A stretch of DNA of 64,000 nucleotides, taken from positions 1,798,001-1,862,000 of the forward strand of contig OZ240665.1 in assembly GCA_965198565.1 (NCBI GenBank), read 5' to 3'. This document shows, one piece after another, positions 19,184 to 27,472 of the stretch. A model generated the notes under the pieces. It saw only the letters and a list, made by a program, of their open reading frames with translations, had not been told where the DNA came from and made no database searches. This stretch comes from LMUY01 sp965198565. Lineage in GTDB: Bacteria > Pseudomonadota > Alphaproteobacteria > Acetobacterales > Acetobacteraceae. The first letter of the stretch is position 1, and every line of letters begins with the position of its first letter. The position numbers and the translations under genes were made by a program.

Positions 19184-19846
19184 ATGGTCTTCCATTTCGA
19201 CGTCTTTCTGCACGACCTGTTCGGGTTCGAGTTCGCGGAGGCAGCAGTCACGACGCTATGGATCAGCACGGCCGCCATGCTGCTCGGCATGGCCGGCGGG
19301 CTGGTTCTGGCGCTGCTGCAGCGCGGGCCTCGGGCGCTGCGCTGGGCGGCATGGTGTTATATTTGGCTGTTCCGCGGCACGCCGGCGCTGCTGCAGGTGA
19401 TCTTCGCGTTCGACGTGTTGCCGGCCTTCGGGCTGATCCTCTCCGGACCCATCTGCGCCGTGCTCGCGCTGGCGCTGCACGAGGCCGCCTACATGGCGGA
19501 GATCGCCCGCTCTGGACTGGGCGCTGTGGGCCTGGGGCAGCGGGACGCGGCGCACGCGCTGGGGCTGTCGCGGGCGCGGACGATGCGGCTCGTGGTGCTG
19601 CCGCAAGCGCTGCGCGTCATGATCCCGCCGATGGGTAACGAGTTTATCGGCATGCTGAAGCTGTCCTCGCTGATCAGCGTGATCGGCGTGCGCGAGCTGC
19701 TATTGGCGGCGGAACAGGCGGCGTCCGGCTCGTTCCGTTACCTCGAGGCCTTGAGCGCTGCAGCCGTCTACTACCTGGCTTTCACCACCGTGCTGATGGC
19801 GGGGCAGCACCGGCTGGAGCGCGCGCTGGCGGTGGGGCGGGTCTAA
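19184..19846 (+). CDS. Amino-acid-type ABC transporter permease (HisM/GlnP group)
   Basis: A 220-residue inner-membrane protein with about five TM helices. The polar-amino-acid permease motif is IWLFRGTPALLQVIFAF, and the EAA loop is GLGQRDAAHALGLSRARTM with LPQALRVMIPPMGNEFIGML. It works with the SBP immediately upstream. Only one permease is present, so it may act as a homodimer. No ATPase gene is adjacent, so it must borrow one encoded elsewhere. Confidence 0.9.
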   Translation: MVFHFDVFLHDLFGFEFAEAAVTTLWISTAAMLLGMAGGLVLALLQRGPRALRWAAWCYIWLFRGTPALLQVIFAFDVLPAFGLILSGPICAVLALALHEAAYMAEIARSGLGAVGLGQRDAAHALGLSRARTMRLVVLPQALRVMIPPMGNEFIGMLKLSSLISVIGVRELLLAAEQAASGSFRYLEALSAAAVYYLAFTTVLMAGQHRLERALAVGRV

Positions 19847-19912
19847 GCCGATCATTGCGCCGGCCGGCTTTCAGCGGTTGCATGCGCTCAGTGCGTTTTG
19901 CGGAGACTTCCG

Positions 19913-20725
19913 ATGTCGGAGCCGGACTGGCGTTTGCTGAACCGAGCCAATTGGGATGAGCGGGTGGCGGCGCACCTAGCGCCTGAGTCGGATTACGACC
20001 TGAACCGGCTTCGTGCCGGCAGCTATGAGCTCCACGGCATCGAAGAGCGTGAGCTGGGGCCTGTCACAGGGCTTCGGCTGCTCCACCTGCAATGCCATTT
20101 TGGGGTCGATACATTGGCGCTGGCGCAGCGCGGGGCCGCGGTGACGGGGCTAGATTTCTCGCAGCCAGCGATTGAGGCGGCGCGGCGGTTGGCAGCGGAG
20201 CTGGGTCTGGCGGCAGACTTTGTGCAATCCGACATCTATGCGGCGCGCGAGGCGCTGAGTGGAGACTTCGATTGCGTGTTCACCACCTGGGGAACAATCC
20301 AGTGGCTGCCTGATGTCGCGAGCTGGGCGCGGGTGATTGCCTCGCTGCTAAAGCCAGGCGGTTTCTTCTATTTCGCCGACATCCACCCGGCGGCGTTGGT
20401 TTTCGATGACGAGGCCGGTGATAGCGTGCGGCCGGGTTGGTTTATGCCGTATTTCCACGAGGGCGGTTTCGAGATCGACGACGTGAGGGACTATGCCAAT
20501 CCAGTCGCGATACTGAAGCACAGCAAGACGCATCAATTCGCGCATCCGCTTGCCAGCGTCGTGCAGGCGCTGATCGATGCCGGGCTGCGGATCGACATGC
20601 TGCATGAGCATGACGGTGTGGCCTGGCAGGCGTTTGCCAGCCTGGTTGAGGGCGAAGGCGGGCTGTGGCGGTTTGCGGACAAGCCGTGGCTGCCGTTGTC
20701 CTACTCGATCAAGGCCAGCTTGTAG
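19913..20725 (+). CDS. Class I SAM-dependent methyltransferase
   Basis: A 270-residue cytoplasmic methyltransferase. The SAM motif I region is LLHLQCHFGVDTLALAQRGA, motif II is VTGLDFS, and a later LLKPGGFFYFADIHPA segment corresponds to motif III. The N-terminal NRANWDERVAAHL is common in this group. The acceptor is unknown. The ATG at 19913 lacks a strong ribosome site; an in-frame TTG at 19898 also exists. It ends tail-to-tail with the LLM gene on the other strand. Its base composition looks slightly less GC-rich than its neighbours. Confidence 0.85.
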   Translation: MSEPDWRLLNRANWDERVAAHLAPESDYDLNRLRAGSYELHGIEERELGPVTGLRLLHLQCHFGVDTLALAQRGAAVTGLDFSQPAIEAARRLAAELGLAADFVQSDIYAAREALSGDFDCVFTTWGTIQWLPDVASWARVIASLLKPGGFFYFADIHPAALVFDDEAGDSVRPGWFMPYFHEGGFEIDDVRDYANPVAILKHSKTHQFAHPLASVVQALIDAGLRIDMLHEHDGVAWQAFASLVEGEGGLWRFADKPWLPLSYSIKASL

Positions 20726-20755
20726 GCTGTTCGGGCCGATGCAGTGCAACCACGA

Positions 20756-22120
20756 TCACGTGGCGCGCGGATGCCACTCGCCTGGGAAAGGGCTTGCCGG
20801 CCGGGCGAGGCCGAGGTTCTCGCGCAGGGTTCGGCCAGGATAGCTCGGCGGACGCAAGCCGCGGCGGCGCAACTCCGGCACCACGAGGTCCACAAAGTCC
20901 CGCAGGCTGCGCGGCTGGACCGGCATGGAGAGCACGAAGCCGTCGCACGCCTCGCTGCGATACCAGTCCTCGAGCACGTCGGCCACCTGCGCCGGCGTGC
21001 CGCGGACCATGTTGCCGCTCATCGCGGGCAGGACGCGCTCGTAGGCCTGGCGCACGCTCAGCCGCTCGCGCGCGGCCATCTCCAGCACCGAGCGGCCGAT
21101 GGCGGTGCCCCCCAGTGCTTGTCCAGGCGCTTGGCCGGGGGGTGCGGCGGGCATCGGGCCGTCCAAAGCGGCCTCGCTCACGTCGAAGCCCACGACCTTG
21201 GAGAGGTAGGTGACGGCCAAAGCGGGCGAGATCAGCGACTGCAGTTCCTCGAACAACTCGTCCGCCTCTGCCGCCGTGCGGCCGACGAACACGGTGAGGC
21301 CGGGCAGGATGCGCAGGGACGCCGGGTCCCGCCCGTAGGCGGCCATGCGGCCCTTGATGTCGGCGTATTCGCGCCGGGCCTCCTCCTTGCCGCTGGCGGT
21401 GCCGAACAGCGCCTCGGCCCCGTAGGCGGCGAGGTCCTTGCCGCCGTCGCTCTGCCCCGCCATGAACACGACCGGCTGCCCCTGCGGCGAGCGGCCGACA
21501 TTGAGCGGGCCTTTCACAGCGAAATGAGCGCCCTTGTGGTTGGTGAGGCGCACGCGCGCCGGGTCGAGATACTGGCCGGCGGCCTTGTCCTGCACGAAGG
21601 CGTCCGGCGCCCAGCTCTCCCACAGCGAGCGCACCACACCCAGGCTTTCGCGCGCCCGGGCGTAGCGTTCCTCGCGGCCGAAATGCTCGTCGCGGCCAAA
21701 GTTCTTGCTGTCCTCGACATACTGCGTGGTGACCAGGTTCCAGCCGGCGCGGCCGCCGCTCAGATGGTCGAGCGAGGCGAACTTGCGCGCGATGGAGAAC
21801 GGCTCCTCGTAGGAGGTGGTGGCGGTCGCCACGAACCCGAGATGGTGCGTGTGCTGCGACAGGGCGGCGAACAGCGTCACCGGCTCGAACACGGCGGGGC
21901 GGTCGGAGGGGCTGTTGGCGGCAAACAGCGCCGGCTTGTCCATCTGCCGGACGCCGTTGCCGTCGGCCAGGAACATCGCGTCCAGCCCGCCTTGTTCGGC
22001 CAGGGTCGCGATGGTGACCATGCACTCGAGCTGCATCGCGGTGCTGGAGAACGCGTCGCGGTGCCGCCAGCCGCCCAGATGACCGCCGAGCGCGCCGCCA
22101 TTCAGCAGCAGGTTCATCAT
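20756..22120 (-). CDS. LLM-class flavin-dependent oxidoreductase (second gene of tandem pair)
   Basis: A 454-residue luciferase-like monooxygenase beginning MMNLLLNGGALGGHLGGWRH. It has the DAMFLADGNGVRQMDKPALF strand, SIARKFASLDHLSGGRAGWN and NLVTTQ, and the QPVVFMAGQSDGGKDLAA flavin-phosphate region. The start at 22120 is preceded by GAGGTG; a longer frame to 22312 is an overlap with the upstream gene and was trimmed. Start and upstream stop overlap as ATGA, so the pair is coupled. It is closely similar to the upstream paralogue along its whole length, implying tandem duplication. Confidence 0.9.
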   Translation of the reverse strand: MMNLLLNGGALGGHLGGWRHRDAFSSTAMQLECMVTIATLAEQGGLDAMFLADGNGVRQMDKPALFAANSPSDRPAVFEPVTLFAALSQHTHHLGFVATATTSYEEPFSIARKFASLDHLSGGRAGWNLVTTQYVEDSKNFGRDEHFGREERYARARESLGVVRSLWESWAPDAFVQDKAAGQYLDPARVRLTNHKGAHFAVKGPLNVGRSPQGQPVVFMAGQSDGGKDLAAYGAEALFGTASGKEEARREYADIKGRMAAYGRDPASLRILPGLTVFVGRTAAEADELFEELQSLISPALAVTYLSKVVGFDVSEAALDGPMPAAPPGQAPGQALGGTAIGRSVLEMAARERLSVRQAYERVLPAMSGNMVRGTPAQVADVLEDWYRSEACDGFVLSMPVQPRSLRDFVDLVVPELRRRGLRPPSYPGRTLRENLGLARPASPFPGEWHPRAT

Positions 22121-23472
22121 GCCGCACCTCGTTGTGCTTCGGTCTGGGTCCATTGGCTGGGCGGATCGGCCAGGCCGAGATGGCCGCGCAGGGTGGTGGA
22201 CTGGTAGCTTTGGCGAAAGAGGCCGCGCCTGCGCAGCTCCGGCACCACCAGGTCCACGAAGGCCTGCAACCCGCGCGGCTGCACGGGGGCGAGGATGGTG
22301 AAGCCGTCGCATGCGCCGCTGCGGAACCAGTCCTCCATTTCGTCGGCCACCTGCACCGGGTCGCCCTTGAACACCGGGCCGCCGATGGCGGGCAGGACGC
22401 GCTGGTAGGTCTGCCGGATGGTGAGGTTGTCGCGCCGCGCCATGTCGATGATGTAGCGGCGCAGGCTGCTGCCGCCGACCGTCTCGGCTGCGATGTCGGG
22501 CGGCAGCGGGCTGTCGAGGTCGAGGCCCTCGAGGTCGTGCGACACCTGCTTGGAGAGGTAATGCACGCCGAGCGCGGGCGAGATCAGCGCCTGCAGCTCA
22601 TCGTAAAGCGTCTCGGCCTCGGCGGTGGTGGGGCCGACATAGACACTCACGCCCGGCAGTATCTTCATCTGGCCGGGGGTGCGGCGGTATTTCGCCATGC
22701 GCCCCTTGATGTCGGCATAGGCGGCGATGCAGTCGGCCTTGGTGCTGCCGGCGCCGAACATTGCGTCGGCATAGCGGGCTGCCAGTTCCATGCCAGGGAC
22801 GGATTGCCCGGCCATGAACACCACGGGCCGCCCTTGCGGCGATGGCGGCAGGCTGAGCGGGCCTTTGACCTGGAAGTGCGCCCCTTGGTGGTCGATCGGG
22901 CGGACGCGCGCCGGGTCGAGATACTGCCCGGCGGCCTTGTCCTGCAGGAAGGCGTCGGGCGCCCAACTGTCCCATAGCTTGACCACCACCTCGTAGAACT
23001 CCTCCGCCCGGGCGTAGCGCTGCTCGCGCCCCACGGCCTCGCTGCGGTTGAAGTTCAGCGCGTCATCGGCGTTCGAGGCGGTGACCAGGTTCCAGCCGGC
23101 GCGCCCGCCGCTGATGTGGTCCATCGAGGCGAAGCGCCGCGCCACCATCCAGGGCTCTTCGAAGGTGCTGGTCGCGGTGGCCACCAATCCGATGCGCTGG
23201 GTGACCATGGCGGCGGCGGAAAGCAGCGTCGTAGGCTCGAACATCGCTGGGCGGGCGGAGGGAAAGTTGGCGGCAAACAGCGCCGGGCGGTCCATCTCGC
23301 GCACGCCGTTGCCGTCGGCCAGGAACACCGCGTCCAGCGTGCCGCGTTCGGCGATCTGCACCAGCTCGATGAACGCGGGCAGGTTCATGACCGAGTTGTC
23401 GAACGCGTCCGGATGGCGCCAGCCGCCGAGATGGGTGCCCACCATGTTGGGGATGCAGGCAAGGTTCATCAT
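22117..23472 (-). CDS. LLM-class flavin-dependent oxidoreductase (first gene of tandem pair)
   Basis: A 451-residue paralogue of the following gene, beginning MMNLACIPNMVGTHLGGWRH. It carries DAVFLADGNGVREMDRPALF, MVARRFASMDHISGGRAGWN, and RPVVFMAGQSVPGMELAARY. It belongs to the NtaA/SnaA/DszA-like FMNH2 monooxygenases. The chosen start excludes seven extra in-frame residues to 23493. It is encoded in the same direction as the amidohydrolase, lyase and CoA-transferase upstream, which may form one catabolic block. No flavin reductase is nearby. Confidence 0.9.
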   Translation of the reverse strand: MMNLACIPNMVGTHLGGWRHPDAFDNSVMNLPAFIELVQIAERGTLDAVFLADGNGVREMDRPALFAANFPSARPAMFEPTTLLSAAAMVTQRIGLVATATSTFEEPWMVARRFASMDHISGGRAGWNLVTASNADDALNFNRSEAVGREQRYARAEEFYEVVVKLWDSWAPDAFLQDKAAGQYLDPARVRPIDHQGAHFQVKGPLSLPPSPQGRPVVFMAGQSVPGMELAARYADAMFGAGSTKADCIAAYADIKGRMAKYRRTPGQMKILPGVSVYVGPTTAEAETLYDELQALISPALGVHYLSKQVSHDLEGLDLDSPLPPDIAAETVGGSSLRRYIIDMARRDNLTIRQTYQRVLPAIGGPVFKGDPVQVADEMEDWFRSGACDGFTILAPVQPRGLQAFVDLVVPELRRRGLFRQSYQSTTLRGHLGLADPPSQWTQTEAQRGAA

Positions 23473-23608
23473 GGTGTGGCGTCGAGCTCCCACTCTGGCA
23501 GCGCATGGCGCGTTCCGCTGTCAGCGCGCCTCAAAGGGTATAGATCGTGGCACAAATGTCGCGGGGGAGGGTTGGCCACCAACTCTGGGAAAGCCGCTCG
23601 AACAAGCC

Positions 23609-24886
23609 CTAAGCCGCCACCGCCAACGGCAGGATCGATGCCACCGCATCGAACCGTCGGCCTGCGCGCAGGCAGAAGCTTGGCTGCAGCAGACGCTCCG
23701 CCACCACCGTACTGTTGTCGTTGTCGCGCAGCGCGAATCGCCCGCGCAGCTCGTCCAGCACCGACACGTCCGCGACCCGCCCCACCGCCAGCGAGCCGAT
23801 CTCATCCGAACGGCGCAGCATCGCCGCCGGGTTGCTGGTCACCATCGGCACGACCTCGGCCAGAGACAGCCCGAGCGCCATCATCGAACTCATCGCCTGC
23901 GTCAGGCTGAACTTGGCCTGCCCCTTGAAGGGGTGGTTCTCCTCGTCCGCATGCTCCGCCGGCGTGCCGGCCGGCGCCGGAACATGCGTGTTATAGCCGT
24001 GCATGTCCGCCCCCAGCGTGTGGGGCACAATTCCCGCGTCCAGCGCCTTGCGCGCCAGGCGGTAGGAGAAATGGCTGCCGTGGCCGACGTCGATCTTGAG
24101 CCCGCGATCCAGCGCCGCCCGGATCACCGGGTGCACCTCTCCGGACTGGTCGACAAAGCCGCCAGGATGCTTGGTGAAGGGATGGGCCAGAACGTCGCCC
24201 TCGCGCAGCAGCGGGATCACTCGCGCCAAAATGGTGTCCACGTCCTCGCCATTGGTGCCACTCTCGGGCAAGCCCCAGAGTTGGCCGAAATGCACATACA
24301 CCGGTAGGTCGGCTTCTCGGCCGATTTGTGCCGCCAGCTCGATCACCCGGATGCCCCAGCGAGCGAAGCCGCCGATCTCGGCATGGGCCTTGATGCCGCG
24401 CACGAGGTCGGGGTTGGCGCGGGCGGCGGCGACGGTGGCGTCGACGTTCACTCCGTCCGGGCTGTAGAGCTGCGGGTAGTAGTGGCCTTCGAGACCGCCG
24501 ACCAAGTAGGCGGAGAGGAAGGCGTAGACGCGGGTGCTGGCGGGCTCGGCGCAGAAATGGCGAAATCCCGGCAGCGTCATGCAGGAAGGGCCGCCCTGGT
24601 CCACCACTGTGGTAACGCCCGATTGCACGCCCACCAGGTCCGGCGCCATGCCGAAGCGCCCTGTGACGTATTGATAGACGTGCGCGTGCGTGTCGATCAT
24701 GCCCGGCAGCACCAGCTTGCCGCGCACGTCCACCACCTCCGTGCGCGGCGGCGTCGGCAAATCCGGCCCGATGGCAGCAATGCGGCCATTGCTGACCAGC
24801 ACGTCCATCACGCCGTCCAGCCCAGTGGTGGGACAGATCACGTAGCCGCCGCTCAGCAATGTGTCACCCATCGGAACTACCGCCAT
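23609..24886 (-). CDS. Amidohydrolase-superfamily metallohydrolase (D-aminoacylase/dihydroorotase-like)
   Basis: A 425-residue protein: a beta-sandwich start (MAVVPMGDTLLSGGYVICPT), then PGMIDTHAHVYQY with the HxH metal pair. RGIKAHAEIGGF could hold a carboxylated Lys, VYVHFGQ and VGHGSHFSYR give metal histidines, and TLGADMHGYN supplies the catalytic Asp. These enzymes hydrolyse cyclic or N-acyl amides. The start at 24886 has GGGAGA upstream; the open frame continues far upstream only as a shadow of the next gene. It lies in the minus-strand block between the CoA-type enzymes and the LLM pair. Confidence 0.88.
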   Translation of the reverse strand: MAVVPMGDTLLSGGYVICPTTGLDGVMDVLVSNGRIAAIGPDLPTPPRTEVVDVRGKLVLPGMIDTHAHVYQYVTGRFGMAPDLVGVQSGVTTVVDQGGPSCMTLPGFRHFCAEPASTRVYAFLSAYLVGGLEGHYYPQLYSPDGVNVDATVAAARANPDLVRGIKAHAEIGGFARWGIRVIELAAQIGREADLPVYVHFGQLWGLPESGTNGEDVDTILARVIPLLREGDVLAHPFTKHPGGFVDQSGEVHPVIRAALDRGLKIDVGHGSHFSYRLARKALDAGIVPHTLGADMHGYNTHVPAPAGTPAEHADEENHPFKGQAKFSLTQAMSSMMALGLSLAEVVPMVTSNPAAMLRRSDEIGSLAVGRVADVSVLDELRGRFALRDNDNSTVVAERLLQPSFCLRAGRRFDAVASILPLAVAA

Positions 24887-24935
24887 CCCATGTCTCCCAC
24901 TGAGTTGGGGACGGTAACGCGGGCGTGCGGCGTGT

Positions 24936-25886
24936 TCAACGTGCATCGCCGTGAGCAATTTGGTGGGGTGGCGGGTAGCGGCGCAGGCGCGGGCCGGCCG
25001 AGGAAACCTGCGCAGGCAAACTATGCCCCACCAACTCCTGCAACAGCGCTGCTGCGGCAATTGCGCCGTCCAAGTCGACGCCCGTGTCGTAGCCGCAGCA
25101 ATGCAGCATGTGCACGACGTCCTCGGTGGCGACATTGCCGGTCGCTCCCGGCGCGTAGGGGCAGCCCCCAAGACCGCCCAGCGCGGTGTCCAGCCGGCGG
25201 ATACCGGCCTCCACCGCGGCCACCACGTTGAGCAGGCCCATGCCGCGCGTGTTGTGGAAGTGGGCGGTGACTTGAAGGCTGGGGAAGCGACGCAGGGCGG
25301 CCGCGCAGAGCGCCTGAACCTGCAGCGGATAGGCCATGCCCGTGGTGTCGCACAGGGTGATGCCGTGCACGCGCTGGTCGGCGAAGGAGGCGGCCAAGTC
25401 CAGCACGGCGGAGGCATCGACCTCGCCCTCCATCGGGCAGCCGAAGCTGCAGGACAGCGAGACGTTCACCGGCACGGCCTCGCGCCGAGCGAGTGAAATC
25501 ACGTCGGTGAGCTGCTGCACGGATTGGTCGCGCGTCATGTGCAGGTTGGCCAGGTTGTGGCTCTCGCTGCACGACATGACGAGGTTGAACTCTTCGGTGC
25601 CGCATGCCAGGGCGCGTTCGGCACCGCGGGTGTTGGGGATCAGCGCCGTGTAGAGAACGCCATCGTGCCGGGTCAGCCCCGCCATCACTTCGGCGGCGTC
25701 GAGCAACGCGGGTATTGCCTTGGGCGAAGTGAACGAGCTGACCTCGATTTTGGCATAGCCGAGCTTGCCGAGTTGGTCGATGAGGGCGATTTTCCGCTCG
25801 GTGGGGATAAAGCGGGGTTCCATCTGGAAGCCATCACGCGTGGCGACCTCGTTGATGTAGAGTTCGACGCCGGCACCGTCTTGCAT
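24936..25886 (-). CDS. Hydroxymethylglutaryl-CoA lyase family protein
   Basis: A 316-residue TIM-barrel lyase. The N-terminal EVATRDGFQ carries the metal-binding Asp, HFHNTRGMG the metal histidines, and GGLGGCPYAPGATGNVATED the catalytic Cys loop and Asn ligand, matching HMG-CoA lyase. It cleaves a 3-hydroxy-3-methyl-acyl-CoA into acetyl-CoA plus a keto acid. Only 15 bp separate it from the CaiB/BaiF gene upstream, so the transferase probably makes the CoA thioester that this lyase splits. Whether HMG-CoA itself or a related branched acyl-CoA is the substrate is not decided by sequence. Confidence 0.9.
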   Translation of the reverse strand: MQDGAGVELYINEVATRDGFQMEPRFIPTERKIALIDQLGKLGYAKIEVSSFTSPKAIPALLDAAEVMAGLTRHDGVLYTALIPNTRGAERALACGTEEFNLVMSCSESHNLANLHMTRDQSVQQLTDVISLARREAVPVNVSLSCSFGCPMEGEVDASAVLDLAASFADQRVHGITLCDTTGMAYPLQVQALCAAALRRFPSLQVTAHFHNTRGMGLLNVVAAVEAGIRRLDTALGGLGGCPYAPGATGNVATEDVVHMLHCCGYDTGVDLDGAIAAAALLQELVGHSLPAQVSSAGPRLRRYPPPHQIAHGDAR

Positions 25887-25901
25887 GATGTCCCTCGTCG
25901 G

Positions 25902-27059
25902 TTAGGCTTGGCGCTGTGGCCAGCCGGGCTGGTCCAGTTCGGCGTTGTGTTGGCCGAGCGTTGGCGCGGGATGCGCGATCTGGCCCGGCGTCGCGCTGAG
26001 TTTCGGCACGATGCCGGGCACTTTCAGCGTCTGGCCGTTGGCGGTGACCGTCTGCACGATCATCTCGCGTGCCTGAAAATGCGGGTCTGCAGTGATGTCG
26101 GCCACGGTGTAGATTTTGCCTGCGGGAACGGATGCATGTTCGAGCGCTTCGAGCGCTTGCTCTGGGCTGAGCCGCGCCGTCCATTCGCCGATGGCGGCGT
26201 CCAATTCGGCGGCGCGCTGGACCCGGCCATCATTATGGGCGAGGTCGGGGCTGTCGCGCAGGTCGAGGCGGCCGATGGTCTGCATCAGTCGCCGGAAGAT
26301 GCTGTCGCCATTGCCGGCGACAAGGATGTATTCGCCGTTGGCGCAGCGATATGCGTTCGTGGGGGCGATTCCAGGCAGGGCACTGCCGGCGGCCTCGCGC
26401 ACGGCGCCGAAGGCATCGTATTCCGGCAGCAAGCTTTCCATGACGTTGAACACGGCCTCGTAGAGCGCGACGTCGATCACCTGGCCCATGCCGCCTGCCT
26501 GGTCGCGGTGACGCAACGCCAGCAGGACGCCGATGACGCCGTGCAATGCCGCGAGCGTGTCGCCGATGGACACGCCAACGCGGACGGGGACCCGGTCGGG
26601 CTCTCCTGTCAGATGACGCAATCCGCCCATGGCCTCGCCGAGCACGCCAAAGCCGGGCCGGTCGCGGTAGGGGCCGGTCTGGCCGTAGCCGGAGATGCGT
26701 AGCATGACCAAGCGAGGGTTCAGCGCATGGAGTTGGTCCCAGCCCAAGCCCCAGGCTTCGAGCGTGCCGGGCCGGAAGTTCTCGATCAGCACGTCAGCTT
26801 CGGCGGCGAGGGCGCGCGCGGAGGCTTGGCCGTCGGGCGAGCGCAGGTCGAGCGTGACGGAGCGCTTGCCGCGGGACTGCACCTCCCACCAAACAGAGGT
26901 GTCGCCACGGAGCATGCGCCACTTGCGCAGGGCGTCCCCAGTTGGTGCGGGCTCGATCTTGATGACGTCGGCGCCGAAGTCGGCCAGCGTCTTGCCAGCA
27001 AAGGGCCCGGCAATAAGTTGCCCCATTTCTAGGACCCGCAATCCGTGGAGTGCCTGCAT
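25902..27059 (-). CDS. CaiB/BaiF-family (class III) CoA-transferase
   Basis: A 385-residue transferase. The N-terminal LRVLEMGQLIAGPFAGKTLADFGADVIK is split here as LEMGQLIAGPFAG and LADFGADVIKIEP. GVSIGDTLAALHG contains the conserved Asp that forms the acyl/CoA intermediate, and RPGTLEAWGLGWDQL is typical. It moves CoA between acids in the cytoplasm. It is the first gene of the minus-strand run toward the lyase, amidohydrolase and LLM genes. Confidence 0.92.
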   Translation of the reverse strand: MQALHGLRVLEMGQLIAGPFAGKTLADFGADVIKIEPAPTGDALRKWRMLRGDTSVWWEVQSRGKRSVTLDLRSPDGQASARALAAEADVLIENFRPGTLEAWGLGWDQLHALNPRLVMLRISGYGQTGPYRDRPGFGVLGEAMGGLRHLTGEPDRVPVRVGVSIGDTLAALHGVIGVLLALRHRDQAGGMGQVIDVALYEAVFNVMESLLPEYDAFGAVREAAGSALPGIAPTNAYRCANGEYILVAGNGDSIFRRLMQTIGRLDLRDSPDLAHNDGRVQRAAELDAAIGEWTARLSPEQALEALEHASVPAGKIYTVADITADPHFQAREMIVQTVTANGQTLKVPGIVPKLSATPGQIAHPAPTLGQHNAELDQPGWPQRQA

Positions 27060-27472
27060 CGGGCCAGCCTCGCTCGTTCGTCATCGTTCGTCGAGTCTAG
27101 CCGACTGCTCGGGACAGACAATCGCGACGTGAGCTCGCAACGCCAAGAACTGTCGAAACCGCGCGAGTTCAGCCATTTACGACCCGAGCAAATCGGGGTG
27201 TCCGCACACGGGATGGTCTATGGGCCGGATGCGGTGCGCGGGCTGTTCGTGCAAAAAGCGCCAGTCGGCTGAAATGCACTTTCGGCACCGTTGCTCCCGG
27301 CCGCGTTTGACACGGTGACAAACCCCAAAGTCACCAGTCCTGGTGAGACTGAGCTATCATTTGTTGCAGGAGGTTTGGTTATTTGAGCGGCAGGAAAAAA
27401 TCACGAGTCGTTAAAGATTTATACACCCAAGAAGGTATAGTTTATCTTTAGCGCTATTTGAGGAACAGTCAT
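27060..27472. other. Intergenic region between divergent CoA-transferase and chemoreceptor genes
   Basis: About 410 bp with no gene I can support. The half next to the chemoreceptor becomes A/T-rich (27340-27460), as expected for a promoter region, but I find no convincing -35/-10 pair or sigma-28 site. Confidence 0.5.

Noticed and set aside
21200..22207. Long plus-strand frame opposite the LLM genes
   Set aside because: Mirror of the real minus-strand codons in GC-rich DNA; no motif.
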